The notes under the pieces: generated by a model | What the model saw: only the letters and a program-made list of their open reading frames with translations | Told to the model about the DNA's origin: nothing | Databases searched by the model: none | Translations under genes and position numbers: made by a program | From: Actinocatenispora thailandica | Lineage (GTDB): Bacteria; Actinomycetota; Actinomycetes; Mycobacteriales; Micromonosporaceae | Assembly (NCBI RefSeq): GCF_016865425.1 | Contig: NZ_AP023355.1 | Location: 2,664,198-2,728,197, forward strand | Direction: 5' to 3' | Length of the DNA: 64,000 bases | Part shown: piece by piece, positions 29,550 to 38,574 of the stretch | Position numbering within the stretch: the stretch's first letter is position 1 | Layout: every line of letters begins with the position of its first letter

Positions 29550-30506
29550 ATGAAGGGCGAGGCCGTCCGGCCCGCCGGCGGTGCGGTGCGCGGACCCGCG
29601 CCGGCGCAGTTGCTGCGCTCCGGCGCCATCCGCTCGGGGGCCACGATCCACCACCGGATAGACCGGGTCCTACCGGTGTATCCGCCGTTGCGCCCGCTGC
29701 TGCCAGACGGCGGGTTGCGCCGGGGCAGCGTGCTGTCGGTGGCCACCGAGATCGGCGGTACCTCGTTGCTGTTCGCGCTGCTGGGCGCGGCGTCGCAGCA
29801 GGGCGAGTGGTGCGCCATGGTGGGGCTGCCGGACATCGGCGTGGTCAGCGCCGCCGAGTTCGGGGTGGCACCCGAACGGCTCGCCCTGGTGCCGCATCCC
29901 GGACCCCACTGGTGGCCGGTGGTCGGCGCGTTGCTGGACGGGTTCGGGCTGGTGGTGGCGCATCCGGCCGGGACGGTGGCGGCGGCGCAGGCACGTCGGC
30001 TCGCGGCGCGGGCCCGGCAGCGCGGTGCCGTCCTGCTGGTGCACGGTGACTGGCCCGGCGCCGACGTGTCGCTGCGCTGCGCCGATCCGGTCTGGGAGGG
30101 GTTGTCCGACGGGCGCGGCCGGCTCCGGCGGCGTGCCCTGACGGTGCTGGCCACCGGCCGGGGCGCCGCGGCCCGACCCCGTTCGGCCCGGCTGCTGCTG
30201 CCGGCGGGCCGGCTCGGTGCGGCGTCGGTGGCGGCGGCGGCCTTCGCCGCAGACGCCGGTTCGCCGGTCGGGACGAGGGTGTCGATCGGTGCCGGGGCCG
30301 CTGCCACGGACCCCGGTGTGCCGACCGGTACCGGTGCCACGGTCGGTGCCGGGCCGGTGGCCGGTGTCGGAACGGCGTCCGGGGCCGGGGCGACGGCCGG
30401 CGTCGGTACGGCTGCCGGTACCGGAGCGGCCCGTGCCGGGCGCCGATCACCGGCGGACGTCGGTACCGGGCCGTCCGGCGAGGCTGGTGCCGAGGCGGTG
30501 GGCTGA
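29550..30506 (+). CDS. imuA': ImuA' (RecA-like mutasome accessory protein)
   Basis: RecA-fold scaffold of the error-prone mutasome, 318 residues. The core spans about residues 20-220 (PPLRPLLPDGGLRRGSVLSV, TSLLFALLGAASQQGEWCAMVGLPDIG, LALVPHPGPHWWPVVGALLDGFGLVV). The Walker A region is degenerate (ATEIGGTSLL, no GKT), as expected for non-ATPase ImuA' proteins. ATG 29550 has GGGGGA at correct distance; GTG 29520 upstream is less likely. The last ~80 residues are a Gly/Ala/Thr/Val-rich low-complexity tail. imuB begins one base after the stop, so translation is coupled. Confidence 0.88.
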   Translation: MKGEAVRPAGGAVRGPAPAQLLRSGAIRSGATIHHRIDRVLPVYPPLRPLLPDGGLRRGSVLSVATEIGGTSLLFALLGAASQQGEWCAMVGLPDIGVVSAAEFGVAPERLALVPHPGPHWWPVVGALLDGFGLVVAHPAGTVAAAQARRLAARARQRGAVLLVHGDWPGADVSLRCADPVWEGLSDGRGRLRRRALTVLATGRGAAARPRSARLLLPAGRLGAASVAAAAFAADAGSPVGTRVSIGAGAAATDPGVPTGTGATVGAGPVAGVGTASGAGATAGVGTAAGTGAARAGRRSPADVGTGPSGEAGAEAVG

Positions 30507-30507
30507 G

Positions 30508-32046
30508 GTGGACCCGATCCGTACGCTCGTGCTCTGGTGCCCGGACTGGCCGGTCGCCGCGGCCTTCACCGACCACCGCGACGCCGGGGTCGAGCTGGCC
30601 GAACACCGGCCGGTGGCGGTGGTCGACGCCGGTACCGTGATCGCCTGCTCGCAACTGGCCCGCGCCGAGGGGGTGCGGCGCGGCCAGCGTCGTCGAGACG
30701 CCCAGGCCTGCTGCCCGGAGCTCATCGTGGTGCCGCACGACCCGGTGCGCGACGTGCGGGTGTTCGAGCCGGTCGCCGACGCGGTCGCGGAGCTCGCTGC
30801 CGGTGTCGAGGTGGTACGGCCGGGCGTGGTCGCGCTCGCCGCCCGGGGCCCGGCCGGGTACTTCGGCGGTGCGGCGGCCGCGGCGGAGCGGCTGGTCGAT
30901 CACGTCGCCACGACCTGCGAGGTGGATGCCCAGGTCGGCATCGCGGACGGGGTGTTCGCGGCGACCCTGGCCGCCCGGGCCGGCGTGCTGGTCGAGCCGG
31001 GCGACACGCCGGCGTTCCTGGCCGGGCTGGACGTGCGGGTACTGGCCCGGCCGGAGCTGGTGGGGCTGCTGCGCCGGCTCGGCATCCGTACTCTCGGCGC
31101 GTTCGCCGCGCTGCCGGCGGGCGACGTGCTGGCCCGGTTCGGGTTCGACGCGGCGGTCGCGCACCGGCTGGCCGCCGGCCGGGAGCAGCGGCTGCTCGCC
31201 CCCCGGTCGGTGCCGCCGGAGCTGTCGGTACGCGAGGAGTTCGACGACCCGGTGGCGCGGGTGGACACCGCCGCGTTCCTGGCCCGGTCGCTGGCCGAGC
31301 GGCTGCACGAGCGGCTGGCCGCGCACGGCCTGGGCGCCACCCGGTTGACCATCACCGCCGGTACCGGCAACGGCGAGCGGTGGGAACGCACCTGGCGCTC
31401 CGACGGGCTGCTCGGGCCGGCGGAGATCGCCGACCGGGTCCGCTGGCAGCTGGAGGGGTGGCTGACCCGGCCGGGCCGGCCGACAGCGGGGGTCACGATG
31501 CTGTGCCTGGCCCCGGACGGGCTGGTCGAGCACGCCGGTTTCCAGCGCCGGCTGTGGGGTGAGCCGGGCGACGAGGGCGCGGACGCGCGCCGGTCGGTCA
31601 CGCACGTGCAGGGCCTGTTGGGGCCGGCCGGGGTGTTGGCCCCGGTGCTCGGCGGCGGCCGGTCGCCGACCGAGCTGCCGCGGCAGGTCCCGTTCGGCGA
31701 CGAGCGGGTACCGGCGTTGCCGCCGGCGCCGTGGCCGGGGCGGCTGCCGACGCCGGCGCCGGCGGATGTCGCGGCGGCCGGCGCCACCGTACTGGCTGCC
31801 GACGGGGTGCCGATCGGGGTGACCGGCCGGCACCAGATCACCGCGTCGCCGGCCACGGTGACGGTCGGTACCGGTGCGCCGGCGGCGGTGCTGTCCTGGG
31901 CCGGGCCGTGGCCGGCGGAGGAACGCTGGTGGCTGCCCGGCGAGGCGCGCCGGCTGGCCCGCATCCAGGTGTCGCTGGCCGACGGCCGCGCCCTGCTGCT
32001 GGCGCTGGCGGGCGGGCAGTGGCGGGTGGAGGCGAGCTATGACTGA
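30508..32046 (+). CDS. imuB: ImuB (non-catalytic Y-family polymerase homolog)
   Basis: Y-family polymerase homolog that bridges DnaE2 to the sliding clamp, 512 residues. It starts VDPIRTLVLWCPDWPVAAAF, where an active Y-family enzyme has its catalytic DxD, so the metal site is lost as in other ImuB proteins. The little-finger region and C-terminal half (TAGVTMLCLAPDGLVEH, ALPPAPWPGRLPTPAPADV, WWLPGEARRLARIQVSLADGRALLLAL) are conserved. GTG 30508 begins one base after the imuA' stop (TGAGGTG). An inverted repeat containing a DnaA-type nonamer follows the stop, before dnaE2. Confidence 0.92.
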   Translation: MDPIRTLVLWCPDWPVAAAFTDHRDAGVELAEHRPVAVVDAGTVIACSQLARAEGVRRGQRRRDAQACCPELIVVPHDPVRDVRVFEPVADAVAELAAGVEVVRPGVVALAARGPAGYFGGAAAAAERLVDHVATTCEVDAQVGIADGVFAATLAARAGVLVEPGDTPAFLAGLDVRVLARPELVGLLRRLGIRTLGAFAALPAGDVLARFGFDAAVAHRLAAGREQRLLAPRSVPPELSVREEFDDPVARVDTAAFLARSLAERLHERLAAHGLGATRLTITAGTGNGERWERTWRSDGLLGPAEIADRVRWQLEGWLTRPGRPTAGVTMLCLAPDGLVEHAGFQRRLWGEPGDEGADARRSVTHVQGLLGPAGVLAPVLGGGRSPTELPRQVPFGDERVPALPPAPWPGRLPTPAPADVAAAGATVLAADGVPIGVTGRHQITASPATVTVGTGAPAAVLSWAGPWPAEERWWLPGEARRLARIQVSLADGRALLLALAGGQWRVEASYD

Positions 32047-32052
32047 ACAACC

Positions 32053-32067
32053 GTCCACTGTGGACAA
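32053..32067. promoter_or_regulatory. Inverted repeat with DnaA-type nonamer between imuB and dnaE2
   Basis: GTCCAC-T-GTGGAC is a perfect inverted repeat. 32059-32067 is TTGTCCACA on the minus strand, the same nonamer seen at the recA promoter. It may be regulatory or coincidental. Confidence 0.35.
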
Positions 32068-32097
32068 CGTGGGCGCCGGTGAGAGCGGGGTGCGGTG

Positions 32098-35000
32098 ATG
32101 GGGTGGCACAATCCACCGATCTCGTGGGCGGAGTACCACCGACGGCTGGTCGGCCGCCCGTCCCCGGACGATCCCCGCTCCCCGGCCGACGGCCCTGCTT
32201 CGACCGGCGGCCCTGCTTCGACCGACCACCCTGCTTCGGCCGGCGGCCGGCTGTCGGGTGACGGCCGGCCGGGGCAGGCCGCGGGCTCCTCGGCGGGCGG
32301 GGGAGGGCAGGACGCCCCCGCGCCGGCGAGCGGTGACCGCACCCGGCGCGGTCGCCGGCTCCGGGCGCTGCCCGGTCCCGGTACCGGCCGTTCCGGCGCC
32401 GGCGGCCCCGGCCTGCCCGGCCCCGAGCGGTCCGGCGCTGGCCAGCCCGGCGGAGCGGGCGCACCGGCTGCCGCGCCGCCGGGGGCGTTCCGGCGGGCCG
32501 GCCGGGCCCGGCCGGTGCCGTACGCGGAGTTGCACTGCCACACCAACTACAGCTTCCTGGACGGGGCGAGCCCGCCGGAGCAACTGGCCGGGCAGGCGGC
32601 CCGGCTGGGCCTCGCCGGTCTCGCGGTCACCGACCACGACGGGTTCTACGGTGTGGTCGAGTTCGCCGAGTCGGCCCGGGACCACGGGCTCGCCACGGTG
32701 TTCGGTGCGGAGTTGACCCTGTCCGCGGCGCCGGTGGAGTCCGGGCCGAACCAGGACCCGGCCGGCGAGCACCTGCTGGTGCTGGCCCGGGGCGCGGAGG
32801 GCTACCGGCGGCTGTCCACCGCGATCAGCGAGGCGCACCTGCGCGGCGGCCGGAAGGGCCGCCCGGTGTACGACCCGGCCCAGCTGTCGGAGCTCGGGCG
32901 GGGGCACTGGTGGGTGCTGACCGGCTGCCGCAAGGGCGCGGTACCGGCGGCGCTCGCCGCGGCCGGCGCCGGCGAGGCCATGACGGACGGGCGCGACGCG
33001 GCGGAGCGGCGGCTGCGTGAGCTGGTCGACCTGTTCGGCGCCGACCGGGTGGCGGTGGAGCTGACCGACCACGGCCGGCCGGACGACGACGACCGCAACG
33101 AGATCCTGGCGGAGCTGGCGACCCGGCGGCGGCTGCCGATGGTGGCGACGGGCAACGTGCACTACGCCCGGCCGGCGGACGGCCGGCTGGCGGCGGCGCT
33201 GGCCGCGGTGCGGGCCCGCTGCTCGCTGGACGAGCTGGCCGGGTGGCTGCCCCCGGCCCCCTCGGCGTTCCTGCGCAGCGGTGCGGAGATGGCGGCCCGG
33301 TTCGGCGCCTGGCCCGGTGCGGTCGAGTCCACGGTGGACATCGCCGCGGACTGCGCGTTCGACCTGCGGCTGGTGGCGCCCCGGCTGCCCGACTTCGACC
33401 TGCCGGCCGGCGTCGACTCGGAGATGGCCTACCTGCGTGAGCTCACCTACCAGGGCGCGAAGGGCCGGTACGGGGAGCCGGCACGGCATCCGGCCGCGTA
33501 CCGGCAGATCGAACACGAGCTGGCCATCATCGACGAGCTCGGCTTCCCGGCTACTTCCTGGTGGTGTGGGACATCGTGCGGTTCTGCACCACCAACGGCA
33601 TCCTGTGCCAGGGCCGGGGCTCGGCGGCCAACTCCGCGGTCTGCTACGCGCTGGGCATCACCGCCGCCGACCCGATCGCCTACGACCTGCTGTTCGAACG
33701 GTTCCTCGCGCCGGAGCGGGACGGGCCGCCGGACATCGACATCGACATCGCCTCGGACCGCCGCGAGGAGGTCATCCAGTACGTGTACGCCAAGCACGGT
33801 CGCCGGCACGCCGCGCAGGTGGCGAACGTGATCAGCTACCGGCCGCGGATGGCGGTACGGGACGCGGCGAAGGCGCTCGGCTACTCGACCGGCCAGCAGG
33901 ACGCCTGGAGCAGGAACCTGGACGGTGACGCCGGCCGAGCCGGCCAGGTCGACGCAGCGTCCACTGTGGATGGTGAGGGGATACCGGCACAGGTGACCGA
34001 GCTGGCCGGCCGGCTGATCGGCTTCCCGCGGCACCTGGGCATCCACTCCGGCGGGATGGTGATCTGCGACCGTCCGGTCGGCGAGGTGTGCCCGGTCGAG
34101 CACGCCCGGATGCCCGGCCGCACCGTGTTGCAGTGGGACAAGGAGGGCTGCGCGTCGATCAACCTGGTCAAGTTCGACCTGCTGGGGCTCGGCATGCTCA
34201 CCGCGCTGGGCGAGGCGCTGCGGCTGGTCGGTGAGCACCACGGCCGGCGGTACACGCTGCACGAGCTGCCGATCGAGGACGAGGGCGTCTACCGGATGCT
34301 GTGCGAGGCCGACTCGGTCGGGGTGTTCCAGGTCGAGTCGCGGGCGCAGATGGCCACCCTGCCCCGGCTGAAGCCGGACTGCTTCTACGACCTGGTGGTG
34401 GAGGTGGCGCTGATCCGCCCCGGCCCGATCCAGGGTGGCTCGGTGCATCCCTACCTGGACCGCAAGAACGGCCGGCAACCGGCGACGGTCCCGCATCCGC
34501 TGATGCAACGGGCCCTGGGCAAGACCCTGGGCGTACCGCTGTTCCAGGAGCAGCTGATGCAACTGGCGATGGACGTGGCCGACTTCGGGCCGGCCGAGGC
34601 CGACCAGCTGCGCCGGGCGATGGGTTCGAAGCGCTCCGACGCGCGGATGCAGCAGCTGCGGGCCCGGCTGTACGAGGGGATGGCCGGCAACGGCATCACC
34701 GGCGAGCTGGCCGACGAGATCTTCACCAGGCTGTCCGCGTTCGCCAACTTCGGGTTCCCGGAGAGCCACGCGATCAGCTTCGCGTTCCTGGTGTACGCCA
34801 GCGCCTACCTGAAGCGGTACTACCCGGCCGCGTTCTGCGCCGCGCTGCTCAACGCTCAACCGATGGGGTTCTACTCGCCGCAGACGCTGGTCGCCGACGC
34901 GCGCCGGCACGGCGTCGCGATCCTGCGCCCGGACATCAACTCTTCCGGCGCCGGCGCGACGCTGTCCGGCCGGCAGCGCGCCGACCCGGTCGCCGGCCGC

Positions 35001-35801
35001 GCCGACCCGGCCGTCGGCCGCGCCGACCCGGCCGTCGGGCGGCAGTGCGCCGACCCGGCGCCGAAGGACGCGCCGCCGCGGCAGTGGGGCGTGGCCGGCC
35101 CGGCGGTACGGCTGGGATTGTCGTCGGTGCGCGGCATCTCCGCCGACCTGGCCGAGAGCATCGTGGCCGAGCGGCAGGCGCACGGCCGGTACCGGGATCT
35201 GGCCGAGCTGGCCCGGCGCACCGGGCTGGGGACGCCGGCGCTGGAGGCGCTGGCCACCGCCGGCGCGTTCGGCGGGATCGGGCTGACCCGGCGGCAGGCG
35301 CTGTGGGCTGCCGGCGCCGCCGCCACCGAGCGCCCCGACACCCTGCCCGGTACCGGCAGCGGCGCCGCCGCGCCGACACTGCCCGGGATGGACGCGGTGG
35401 AGCGGATCGCGGCGGACGTGTGGGCGATCGGGCTGTCCACCGACAGCCATCCGGCCGAGTTCGCCCGGGACCGGCTGGACGCCGCCGGGGCCCGCCGGAT
35501 CGGTGAACTGGCCGGTGTCGCCGACGGCGACCGGGTCACCGTCGGCGGGGTGGTCACGCACCGCCAGCGGCCGTCGACCGCTGGTGGGGTCACGTTCGTC
35601 AACCTGGAGGACGAGACCGGCATGCTCAACGTGATCTGCTCGCCGGGGGTGTGGCGGGCACATCGGCGGACCGCGCACACGGCGCCGGCGATGCTGATCC
35701 GGGGCCGGCTGGAGCGCGCCGACGGGGTGACGAACCTGGTCGCCGAGCGGATCGCGCCGCTGTCGCTGTCGGTACGGACCGCCTCCCGTGACTTCCGCTG
35801 A
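32098..35801 (+). CDS. dnaE2: DnaE2 error-prone DNA polymerase III alpha subunit (apparent one-base frameshift)
   Basis: C-family polymerase responsible for damage-induced mutagenesis. The N-terminal PHP domain begins at ELHCHTNYSFLDG, with AVTDHDGFYGVVEF. Palm motifs PDIDIDIASDRREEVIQYVY and VGVFQVESRAQM follow, then the tandem HhH region and C-terminal OB fold (VTVGGVVTHRQRPSTAGGVTFVNLEDETG). The first ~135 residues are a disordered Pro/Gly-rich extension unusual for the family. The frame breaks after AIIDELGFP; GYFLVVWDIVRFCTTNGILCQGRG continues in the next frame. One extra C at the C3 run 33546-33548 gives 1234 residues. ATG 32098 (GTG 32095 alternative). A RADPAVG repeat is inserted near 34980-35060. 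Confidence 0.92.
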
Positions 35802-35831
35802 CGCCTGCTGACGCCCGCTGACGCCCGCGTC

Positions 35832-37136
35832 TCAGCTGTCCGCGGCGGGCTCGTCGGCAGCCGGTGGCAGCAGGCGGAAGCGCAGCTCGGTGGGGATCAG
35901 CAGGGTGGCGAACCGCGGCGCCACCGGCAGTGGCCGTACCGCCGGGGTGTAGTCGCGGGCGATCAGCGCGGTGAGCAGGGTCAGCTGCAGCATGCCCAGC
36001 CGGGCGCTGAGCCGGCTGCCCGGCCCGGCACCGAACGGCAGGTACGCGTGCCCGTGCGCGCCGGGCGCGAGGAAACGTTCCGGGCAGAACCGGTCCGGCT
36101 CGTCCCAGCGGCGCGGGTCGCGGTGGATCAGGTACGGGCTGATCAGTACCTGCTCGCCCGGCTCCAGCCGCCAGCCGGCCACCGCCACCGGCTCGGCCAC
36201 CTGCCGCGACACCAGCCAGGTCGGCGGGTGCAGCCGCAGCACCTCGCGGACCGTCGCGGCGGTGTAGGCGAGCCGGTCCGGCTGGGCCGAGCCGGCCACC
36301 TCGGCCAGCCCGTCGGTCGCCTCGTGCCGGATCCGCCGGCAGGTCTCCGGATGCTCGGCGAGCGTGGCGACCAGCCAGCACAGCGCGGCCCCGGGCACCG
36401 CATGCATGCCGGCCAGCGTGGTCAGCAGCGCCCGGCTGGTGGCGGTGCGTCCGGTGTCCTCGGCGCGTACCTGGTCGAGCAGGTCACCGGGCGACTCGGG
36501 CGGTGGCTGGTCGAGCCGTTCGGTGACCGCGCGGGTCAGCGCCGCGGACAGCGCCCGGTCCGCGGCGCGCAGCCGGCGCCGCCGCGGGTCCGGTATCCAG
36601 CGCGGCAGTTGCAGACCGGAGTCGAGCACCGCGACCAGCGCCAGCGCCGACTCGGCGATCGCGCCGGACAGCTCGGCGTCCGGCCAGCCGGGCCGGCCCA
36701 GGCAGAAGTCGGCGATCGCGATCGCGGACAGCCGCTGCAGCGCCGACACCCCGGGCAGGGTGCGCTCGGCCAGCGTGGCCAGCGCGTGCGGGAACGTCTC
36801 GATCAGCCGGCCGGCGTGCGCGGCGAGCATCGGGGTGGTCAGCTCCCGGGCGGCCGCGTCCCGGGCCGCCGGCCAGTCCGCGAGCGGCGCCCGGCCGCCG
36901 GGTCTGGCGCCGGACAGCAGCATCCCCTCGGCCCGGAACTGGTGCTGCGAGTCGGCCAGGATCCGCCGTGCCCGGTCCGGGTCGCACACCACCACGGTGC
37001 CGGCGTCGAGCCGGAAGACGTCGCCGTACTGCTGCTGGCAGCGTTGCAGGAAACCGATCCGGTCGTGCTGGTAGGCGCGTTCGTTGCCGGCAAGTGCGCT
37101 GCCCCTCGGCCCCGGCAGGGCTCGTGTCGTCGCCAC
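35832..37136 (-). CDS. Cytochrome P450 homolog lacking the heme-thiolate cysteine
   Basis: A 434-residue P450-fold protein: N-terminal LPGPRGSALAGNERAYQHDRIGFLQRCQQQYGDVF-like region, K-helix ExxR in VREVLRLHPP, and PERF (DRFCPERFL). However, the heme loop reads FGAGPGSRLSARLG where P450s have FGxGxRxCxGxxLA, so the axial Cys, preceding Arg and following Gly are replaced by Arg, Gly and Ser. The I-helix motif AGx(D/E)T is AGMHAV, also degenerate. The reading frame is otherwise intact, and no single indel restores the motif. GTG 37136 has GAAGGAG. Divergent from a flavin monooxygenase. It may be a regulatory or scaffolding pseudoenzyme. Confidence 0.85.
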   Translation of the reverse strand: MATTRALPGPRGSALAGNERAYQHDRIGFLQRCQQQYGDVFRLDAGTVVVCDPDRARRILADSQHQFRAEGMLLSGARPGGRAPLADWPAARDAAARELTTPMLAAHAGRLIETFPHALATLAERTLPGVSALQRLSAIAIADFCLGRPGWPDAELSGAIAESALALVAVLDSGLQLPRWIPDPRRRRLRAADRALSAALTRAVTERLDQPPPESPGDLLDQVRAEDTGRTATSRALLTTLAGMHAVPGAALCWLVATLAEHPETCRRIRHEATDGLAEVAGSAQPDRLAYTAATVREVLRLHPPTWLVSRQVAEPVAVAGWRLEPGEQVLISPYLIHRDPRRWDEPDRFCPERFLAPGAHGHAYLPFGAGPGSRLSARLGMLQLTLLTALIARDYTPAVRPLPVAPRFATLLIPTELRFRLLPPAADEPAADS

Positions 37137-37425
37137 GGCCACTCCTTCGCCCTCTGCGTGCCGGTCGACCGGCACGCACCGCCCCTGCGCACGACCGGGC
37201 GTCCCGCGGACCCGCGCCGCCCGGTCCGCAACCACCCATGATCCTCATCACGCGCGTCCTCTTCGTACCGAGATCTCTGGCCACAGTCAATCCGTCACAC
37301 ACTGTGTCGCTCGCAACGCGATACCCGGTTGCCCGCGGCCGTGCGGACTGGCACGATCCCCCGGCTGTGTCGGACCAGACCCGCCGGTACGGAAGGGTGC
37401 CGGAGCGCCGTGCGTTGCTGCCGGT
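37137..37425. promoter_or_regulatory. Divergent control region of the P450-like and monooxygenase genes
   Basis: This 289-bp region is locally richer in A and T than its surroundings. It contains ACACA-C-TGTGT (37297-37307), a perfect short inverted repeat that could be an operator. No clear -35/-10 pair could be assigned for either gene. Confidence 0.35.
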
Positions 37426-38496
37426 GTGAGCTACCGGGAGATCGATGCGGTGGTGATCGGTGCCGGCCAGGCCGGCCTGTCGACCGCCTACCACCTGCGC
37501 CGCGACGGGGTCGGGTTCGTGCTGCTCGACCATGCCGGCGGTCCGGGCGGTGCCTGGCGGTACCGGTGGGATTCGCTGCTGCTCGGCCGCACCCACCGCA
37601 TTCACGACCTGCCCGGGATGCCGCTGCCGGCCGCGGATCCGGACACCCCCGCCTCCCGGGTCGTCGCCGACTACTTCGGCGCCTACGAACGCCGCTTCGA
37701 GCTGCCGGTGCGCCGGCCGGTCGACGTACGCGCGGTGCGCCGCGGCGCCGACCGGCTGCTGGTCGACACCTCCGCGGGCGGCTGGGCGGCGCGCACCGTG
37801 GTGAACGCGACCGGTACCTGGGAACGGCCGTACTGGCCGGCCTACCCGGGCCGGGAGAGCTTCGGGGGCCGGCAACTGCACACCGCCGACTACCGCAGCG
37901 CGGGCGAGTTCGCCGGCCGGCACGTGGTGGTGGTCGGCGGTGGTGCGTCGGCCACCCAGCTACTCGCCGAGATCTCCGCGGTGACCAGCACGACCTGGGT
38001 GACGCGCCGGCCGCCGGTCTTTCGCGACGAGCCGTTCACCGAGGAGCTCGGCCGCGCCGCGGTCGCCGAGGTGGACCGCCGGGTACGGGCCGGGCTGCTG
38101 CCGGGCAGCGTCGTCTCGGCGACCGGTCTGGTACCCACCGAGCAGGTACGGGCCGCGATCCGGCGCGGCGCGCTGCGCCGGCTACCGATGTTCGACCGGA
38201 TCACCCCGACCGGCATCGCCTGGGACGAGCCGGTCGAGGGCCGCCGCGAGCGTGCCGCCGACGTCATCCTCTGGTGCACCGGCTTCCGCCCGGCGCTGCG
38301 CCATCTCGCCCCGTTGCGGTTGCGCGAGGCGGGTGGTGGCATCCGGGTCGAGGACACCCGGGTGATCGCCGAGCCGCGGTTGTTCCTCGTCGGCTACGGC
38401 CCGTCCGCGTCGACCATCGGCGCGAACCGCGCCGGCCGGGTGGCCGCCCGCGGCGTCCGCGCGCTGCTGCCGCCCGCGGCGACCGCGGCCGCCTGA
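37426..38496 (+). CDS. FAD/NADPH-dependent monooxygenase (CzcO/FMO-like)
   Basis: A 356-residue flavoprotein. The FAD-binding Rossmann motif is VVIGAGQAGLSTAYHL. The NADPH-binding motif is VVVVGGGASATQLLAEI. Between them lies FGGRQLHTADYRS, which fits the FxGxxxHxxxY/W fingerprint of flavin-containing and Baeyer-Villiger-type monooxygenases. DVILWCTGFRPALRHL is the usual C-terminal ATG-type motif. GTG 37426 starts VSYREIDAVVIGAG directly before the first strand, typical for the family. It is divergent from the cysteine-less P450 homolog, suggesting a shared oxidative pathway. The substrate is unknown. Confidence 0.88.
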   Translation: MSYREIDAVVIGAGQAGLSTAYHLRRDGVGFVLLDHAGGPGGAWRYRWDSLLLGRTHRIHDLPGMPLPAADPDTPASRVVADYFGAYERRFELPVRRPVDVRAVRRGADRLLVDTSAGGWAARTVVNATGTWERPYWPAYPGRESFGGRQLHTADYRSAGEFAGRHVVVVGGGASATQLLAEISAVTSTTWVTRRPPVFRDEPFTEELGRAAVAEVDRRVRAGLLPGSVVSATGLVPTEQVRAAIRRGALRRLPMFDRITPTGIAWDEPVEGRRERAADVILWCTGFRPALRHLAPLRLREAGGGIRVEDTRVIAEPRLFLVGYGPSASTIGANRAGRVAARGVRALLPPAATAAA

Positions 38497-38574
38497 CCGC
38501 CGCCTGACCGCCGGCTGGAAGCCGCCGGAGGCCCGGGACGCCGGTCCGACGCACCTCGATCGCTCCGGTGCGCG

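Noticed and set aside
29845-33516. 1223-codon open frame antisense to imuA'-imuB-dnaE2
   Set aside because: Same shadow effect; the sense strand encodes recognisable mutasome proteins.
33546-33548. Programmed ribosomal frameshift in dnaE2
   Set aside because: No slippery heptamer or downstream structure was evident, and eight comparable breaks in unrelated genes make sequence error more likely.
33958-33970. Second copy of CGTCCACTGTGGA inside dnaE2 as a regulatory site
   Set aside because: It lies within coding sequence, breaks the full DnaA nonamer, and a 13-bp match may be chance.
35832-37136. Loss of the P450 cysteine caused by a frameshift
   Set aside because: No single or compensating indel in the other two frames yields an FGxGxRxCxG motif; the surrounding frame is intact.
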